Shown here: piece by piece, positions 59,261 to 64,000 of the stretch
How the letters are laid out: each line of letters starts with the position of its first letter
How positions within the stretch are numbered: the stretch's first letter is position 1
Origin: Ornithodoros turicata
Lineage: Eukaryota; Arthropoda; Arachnida; Ixodida; Argasidae
Length of the DNA stretch: 64,000 nucleotides
Reading direction: 5' to 3'
Assembly: GCF_037126465.1 (NCBI RefSeq)
Contig: NC_088203.1
Coordinates: 55,093,581 to 55,157,580, forward strand
Made by a program: the position numbers and the translations under genes
Notes under the pieces: model-generated
Told to the model about the DNA's origin: nothing
Databases searched by the model: none
The model's input: the letters and a program-made list of their open reading frames with translations, nothing else

Positions 59261-59881
59261 TTAAAGGGGCGCACTAAACTGATGGCCGTACTTCGCCCAA
59301 AAAACTGCACAGAGTGAAAGCAGGAGTTTCCCTCTACCTAAATATGTGGAAGACTTTGTGTAGCTCAAGCGCTTTCACTATTTAAAAAGCGGATCAAAGA
59401 GTGAAATCAGCTCAACTCTCCCCTTCGTCTAATGCGTCAGCAAACGTCATCGGCTACAGCAAACGGGGCAGACTCATCCCCGAATGACGTTTTGCGTCGT
59501 CAACCAATCCTGGACTCCCACAAGGCCAGCCGCGGGGGATTGCCGAACCTGTTTGCTGTCGCATTGTTGCGACTCCGTGGCTGTGGAGGGGTTTCACTTC
59601 AAAGAATAAATTCGGCTTAGAAAGTAATCTCCTTTTTGTTCGTGAAGAATGCAGCCACATAGGTGGTGGACCGCACGAAACGTCAAAATGAGGTCGCTTC
59701 TATTGTTGTGAGAACTTGGAGGGCGGAGCATGTTCAAGAAATAGTGCGCAACGTGTCTTGTAATTACTGCGCTACTATGTCGTTGTCGACCTCCATAACT
59801 TAAGAAAAGCTGTTTCAGAGTTAAATGAACATATTCCTACTGATACATCATTGCTCTTATATCGGTTTAGTGCCCCTTTAA
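59261..59881. mobile_element. MITE with TTAA-type ends
   Basis: TTAAAGGGGCGCACTAAAC at 59261 and GTTTAGTGCCCCTTTAA at 59881 are inverted. TTAA at both edges could be the target duplication (piggyBac-like) or part of the ends, since TTAA is itself palindromic. The interior (621 bp) is non-coding. CAGCTC and GCGTCA-rich segments inside show nothing recognisable. Confidence 0.75.
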
Positions 59882-60129
59882 TGTGGGACCTGCCTATACC
59901 TGAGACTCCACCCACTTTTTGAGGTATCTAGTCAATCACAGGTCGAAATACAGTTGTCTATTATTACATTCATGCAGTACTTATACCTCACCCTTATTTA
60001 GTGGGTGCCACCATTTTGTAGAAACTCGATTCGTTAGTAGATGGGTAGGTTGGTACATGATCCCTCGATGCAGTGAAACAGGAACAAGGACGGACACCGA
60101 AGACACGCTACACTTTGAACCAGGTTTGG

Positions 60130-61290
60130 TGGCTGTACAGGTTGGGACAAAAGTTCACGGAACACGCGAATGACGTACTTTTTCTTTGGTGCGACACCCT
60201 AGCGGCCCAAGTGGAAATAAACCTCTACCTGAGAAACGTCATCATGACGTTGGTAGACAGACCGAAACCAAAACAGATCGGAAGGGGAGATCCCCTTTCA
60301 AAAGTCAGTCTGGCCACCTTCTAGCAGACGACATTCGGCCATATCTTGGGCACGCCGTACATGTGGTGCCGTGTGTGGTAAGCGAGCGCGCGATGGCGAA
60401 CGAGAAATCAGTGGTCGAGAGACTTGACGAGCATACCGGACGGGTTTTCCCAAAGACGTGTGGACCCTTTTTGTGAACATATGAGTTCATCTGGCACGTC
60501 TGGAAGCGCTAGCGAGAACAGTATGCGTGTCATATACGGATTCAACTTCCATCCACGTTGCTTTGTCGACTTTCAGATGCGGTACACCATATTTTTGCAT
60601 GCTGTATTGTGTTTCTTATGCACATTTCAAGACCAGTCGTGTATTTTGAATTTGGGACCTTACAGTGTTACACGCTTTCGCCGATGCTTCCTACTATATC
60701 CTACTATATGTTCCATGCTTTCGCCTGCGAGGTATTTATGGTTCGCCCATTTAGAATGGCAACAGAACGCTTCTGACGATAGTTATTTGGAAAGCCATGT
60801 ATCATGTGAACTTTAGCCGCCAAACGGTTTGTGCACACGCCTTGTTCCCTTCGGCGTCTCTCATGCCATGCTGGCTGCAGAAGGGCACGCAACAACAGAC
60901 TGACATTACAAATGCAGATGGACGAACAACTCATGAAAAGATCGATGCTTCGATGAGAAAGCAGACCAAGTCCCTGGCGGCGGACGACAGAAGTCGCGCG
61001 GTTCAAACAGAGCCGTGCTCTCCGCGCGCGGCCAACGCTTCCATCCTTGCCCAAAATATGGCGGACGCGCGCTGCCAGAGCGTAGTTGGCTCGCCTTAAA
61101 TTAGATGGCGCTGACTTATGAAAACCCGCTGAAAGAAAAGTAGGACCGAAGGTCGCGTCCCTTTCAGAGACCATCGTAATCCCCTCAGGACCGTGACTTT
61201 CGGACGCGACCTTGTTCGCCACAATAGCTTTGAACGTAGTTCAACTCTACCAAACTCGTGGCGCTGTCGAACATTATGACGTCATTTGTT
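60130..61290. other. No recognised gene; CpG-rich stretch
   Basis: 60940-61100 is richer in CG than its surroundings (CGCGCGCGGCC near 61021). 61148-61215 is flanked by a 12-bp inverted repeat, AAGGTCGCGTCC / GGACGCGACCTT. Open frames on both strands lack motifs. A promoter is possible, but nothing downstream supports one. Confidence 0.3.
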
Positions 61291-61309
61291 TACAAACAGG
61301 TAGAGGTCT

Positions 61310-62790
61310 GGTCGGCTTTTGGTCGGCAAGCGACTTAGTCGGCCACTGCACCTTGGACCAACGTTGGTCGGATGTCGCTCACAGCGGTGATTGGCGAAGA
61401 CGTTGGGCCGAGAACATTGTGCAACGTGTTGCGGGCGTGCTATTGAGAGATTGGCGTAAAAAAGACGGACCAATGTCGGCCTGCACTGCAAACAAGCTCG
61501 AAAAGAATGCAGCTGAAGAAAAGACGCTTGGATGGTCGGCAAAAACTCGGATGACAGTTGGCCAACGACTCTTTCGGCCAGCCAACGTACACGCAATGTT
61601 GCATAGTGGTAGGCAGAGTGAGGTTTTGCAAGCGCTTGCCAAGCAGGGCTAGGTTGGCCAGCCAAGCTCTTGGCAAGCTTGGTCCAATCTCGGTATGTTG
61701 CCTTGGGGAGAGGGAGGGAAATACGGAATTGTGTAGCACTGCACAAGTTTGACTTTCGATTTCCAAGTGATTGTCTCAAACCAAAAGCAGTAAGAAACAG
61801 AGACGTTATCTTCATTGTGAGCTAATATGACAAGCAATTCCTCATTTCAGTGTTGTTTGTGTACCCGTAGAATTAAACTTAGACACCTCACTCTTCATTT
61901 TGACTGCTACGCGAACAGGGCTCTCGAATTTGTGGAAGCTCACGAGACAACCTATGTATAGTATCCGTCCTTCCCCAGGAAAGAAAGAGCTGTTTGATCC
62001 TAGTGGTCTCGGGCATGTAGCGAGCTTTTATGACTCCCCCCTTCGTGGTTACCCTACGCCGCGAGACAATTGAGTATGAATACGAGTGATGCCACAGGAC
62101 TGCTTTGGCCTAATTTGGCACAATGCAGGTTGGCCAATGCTTGGCAAGTCATTCGCCAGGGAACAGATACCAGCTCCGGTGGCGCAGCGGTAACGCGTGC
62201 GCTTGGAGACTGGGAGGTCCGCGGTTCGAATCCGCGGGCCGGCTGTGCCGTCTGGGGTTTTTCCTGGGTTTCCCTCAGATGTGTAATAGGCGTATGCCGG
62301 CACAGTTCCCCTGAAGTCGGCCCATGGACGCAGCTATCAGCTATCTTCCACTTCACCCTTTCCTCCTCTCCACCATCTTTCCCTTCCCGAGAAACATGCC
62401 GCCTAATCAGGCAGGCAGACCTCTCGGGTTCCTCCCAACGACACTCCTCCTCCTCCTCCTCCAGGGAACATATCTGTATCAAGAACCAAGCTTGTTGGCC
62501 GATAATACACCGACCAAAGCCGGGTAGGCCAGCCTAGCTATTGCCAAGCTTGGCCCAACCTTTGTTGCTTGGGCATAGTTGGTGGGCCGCCATCTAGCCG
62601 ACAAAGGGCCGGCTATTGTTTCTTGGCTGGTTCTTGGTGTTTCCGGCTTGGTTCTACACTGGCCCTGTGTTGGCCCCATCTTATAGGTCGGTCTGCTACA
62701 TTGGCCCAACGTTGGCAGTATTAACTCGGGCCGAGTAAGGTCAATGTCAATCCCCAAGCTTGGCCCGACCTTTTTCTGCAAGGACGGCCC
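61310..62790. repeat. Word-repeat element (TTGGCC / CCAACGTTGG) split by a SINE
   Basis: GTCGGCC, TTGGCCAAC, CAACGTTGG and CAAGCTTGG words recur densely at 61310-61690 and 62500-62790, with GCCAAGCTTGG present in both parts. The gap between them holds a short unrelated stretch and a complete tRNA-SINE. The style matches the CAACGTTGC element at 38345 but with different words. The frames of 177 and 191 codons on the minus strand (61282-61815, 62479-63054) translate the words (VGPSL, LGPT). Confidence 0.5.
62172..62465 (+). repeat. tRNA-derived SINE family 2, copy 2 (apparently full length)
   Basis: It starts at AGCTCCGGTGGCGCAGCGGT with a good Pol III A box (TGGCGCAGCGG). A perfect B box, GGTTCGAATCC, is at about 62222-62232. 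The body GGCTGTGCCGTCTGGGGTTT and TTCCTGGGTTTCCC matches the minus-strand copy at 10065-10301. It ends in a (CTC)n run near 62447-62462, a plausible simple-repeat tail. The tRNA-like acceptor stem does not pair well, so it is not a tRNA gene. Confidence 0.82.
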
Positions 62791-63140
62791 AATGACTTTT
62801 AGGTTGGAAGCACACATCGGCCCGACATTTTGTCGACGTTGTTTTTTCCCTTGGGGGTTGCCGGAAGCGGGTGAGTTCACTGTTCGGGAGGGGTGGTACA
62901 AAACTGTGGCAATACAAAACGGCTGCGTGAGCAAATCAACAGCGCTTCTCACAGATAAGCAGCTTGGCCTTATCAACTTAAGAACCTTGGATAACGCTGC
63001 CATATTGGATAACTGCGCGGATGATACATGTTTGTGCCGATGAAGATCTTCCACCTTTATTGTAATAAACCTCGTTCAAAGTGTATAGCGTGTCTTCTGT
63101 GTCCGTCCTTGTTCCGGTTTCGCTGCATCGAGGGAAACTC

Positions 63141-64000
63141 GATTGATTCGGATTGAAACGGGTATGACCACGTGCTGGTGACAGACCAAAATGACGGATT
63201 TTGCGCCCACTTTTACCAACGCCATCTGCATGGAGAGAGGCATGTTGGGAAGGCTCAGAATTGCAGAAATAGTTGCCGGCAGAAGTGATTGGCCAGGAGA
63301 ACGGTACAACCGCTTCTTCGTAGCAAACGACTGCCCGTACAAAGTTTCAAAGCATGTAATGTAAGTAGATCGAATCAAAAATGAACAAAGAAGTATGTAT
63401 AAATAAAGTGCAATTATATAATGCAAAATCCTGCGTATAACGGTCGTCCTTTTTGCTATTTTCTTGGTATTGCGCACGCTCTTAACTAGGCCTAACGGCG
63501 ACGAAACATCCCATTTTTGCGTAAATAATGATGCTGGAGCGAAAGTTGAAGCTGATTTTGCAGATGCGTACATGAGGATATATACTCACAGTATGAAATT
63601 AAGGTAGCCTGTGAAAATTTTTTGTCACGAAATCTCCGCTTCGCCGTTCCAAGCATCGTCCTCCACCTTAGAGAAAATTTGGTGTCATGGCAGCTCTGAT
63701 GCAAAACGGTAACCAATGATGCGTCTAAGTTTGATTGGCAGGTCGAGCCTCTTTTTTAGGCTCCTCCTAATGGCCAGACTCCCTTTGGCATACACGGCAT
63801 TGCTCCGGTACTAGCTCCGCGAAATCTCCTGCCCGGCAATGTGCCGTTTTTGCTCGAATACTCTTCTAAAAAGCGTTCAAAACAAGCGTTTGTTTAATAA
63901 ACATGAACAACGGTCTCTCCAGTAATGAGTTACTATTTTCTGGTCAGCTACAATCCTTTTTTGCAGTTTCTGTTGCCTCGTTTTCGTGTCATAGGTGGAA
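63141..64000. other. No recognised gene
   Basis: The 165-codon minus frame 63076-63573 begins in ordinary sequence and runs into the repeated segment at 63071-63135, and shows no domain. 63770-63800 matches the reverse complement of 59233-59264 (GCCAAAGGGAGTCTGGCCAT), a 30-bp shared block of unknown nature. Confidence 0.35.

Larger units (their letters stand above)
60058..63140. repeat. Inverted pair of a retroelement-like segment
   Basis: CCCTCGATGCAGTGAAACAG, AACAAGGACGGACAC and GAAGACACGCTACACTTTGA at 60061-60125 are found in reverse complement at 63071-63135 with a few changes. Weak similarity may extend about 60 bp outwards on both sides. They could be ends of one 3.1-kb element or two independent copies in opposite orientation. 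No coding region between them supports a single element. Confidence 0.5.

Noticed and set aside
60704..61222. 172-codon minus frame as a gene
   Set aside because: No domain is recognisable. It overlaps an equally open frame on the plus strand and lies in CpG-rich sequence, where stops are rare.
62173..62244. Functional tRNA gene
   Set aside because: Pol III boxes are good, but the acceptor stem does not pair and the sequence runs into a repeated SINE body.
62479..63054. 191-codon minus frame as a gene
   Set aside because: Its repetitive VGPSL/GPT content is a translation of the GGCCAA word repeats.

Overview
The window looks like animal nuclear DNA, most likely from an arthropod and plausibly a tick or other chelicerate. 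It has no operons, ribosome-binding sites or dense genes. Instead there are tRNA-derived SINEs, non-LTR retrotransposon 3' ends with (TAAA)n tails, and many cut-and-paste DNA transposons (hAT, Harbinger-like, pogo/Tigger-like, TTAA-type) with target-site duplications (TSDs) that can be read directly. The tick suggestion rests on my general impression of the SINE heads and LINE tails and was not tested. I found no intact, confidently functional host gene. Nearly everything recognisable is a mobile element or a decayed coding remnant.

Layout. 0.9-2.7 kb: broken hAT transposase with a BED-like finger. 2.8-3.4 kb: MITE whose inverted copy lies at 53.1-53.7 kb. 3.5-3.8 kb: tRNA-derived SINE pieces. 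4.08-4.88 kb: hAT element with a perfect 8-bp TSD. 5.0-9.6 kb: fold-back element with about 1-kb arms, one arm split by a 2.26-kb Harbinger-like element carrying a broken Myb/SANT gene. 10.1-12.2 kb: SINE and LINE end. 14.6-15.6 kb: hAT element built from CCTCACCTCA words, perfect TSD. 18.4-20.6 kb: second, related fold-back element. 22.6-26.3 kb: small hAT and other TIR elements. 27.2-30.65 kb: element A with a 170/171-bp tandem array. 30.9-37.3 kb: LINE ends, a palindromic SINE dimer and a hAT remnant with a BED finger. 38.3-39.4 kb: CAACGTTGC-word element. 40.1 and 42.6 kb: hAT MITEs with perfect TSDs, the second inside a SINE dimer. 43.0-43.9 kb: MITE end and LINE end. 44.6-46.7 kb: unrecognised coding remnant, possibly an Ulp1-like peptidase with SUMO-interacting motifs. 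47.3-48.6 kb: LINE RNase H domain. 48.9-49.7 kb: pogo/Tigger-like MITE. 50.3-51.8 kb: hAT element with an hAT dimerisation remnant and perfect TSD. 52.75-52.9 kb: short insertion with an internal inversion and a 12-bp TSD. 55.6-58.8 kb: element B, the inverted homologue of element A. 59.3-63.1 kb: TTAA MITE, word-repeat element and tRNA-SINE.

The most interesting structures are (1) elements A and B, inverted homologues each holding about 14 units of the same satellite, separately homogenised; (2) a tRNA-derived SINE that repeatedly occurs as head-to-head or tail-to-tail palindromes; (3) two related fold-back elements with arms of 0.8-1 kb; and (4) the decayed peptidase-like coding remnant. 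The very long ORFs across the satellite (790 and 821 codons on opposite strands) arise because the 171-bp unit is a multiple of three. I do not regard them as genes.
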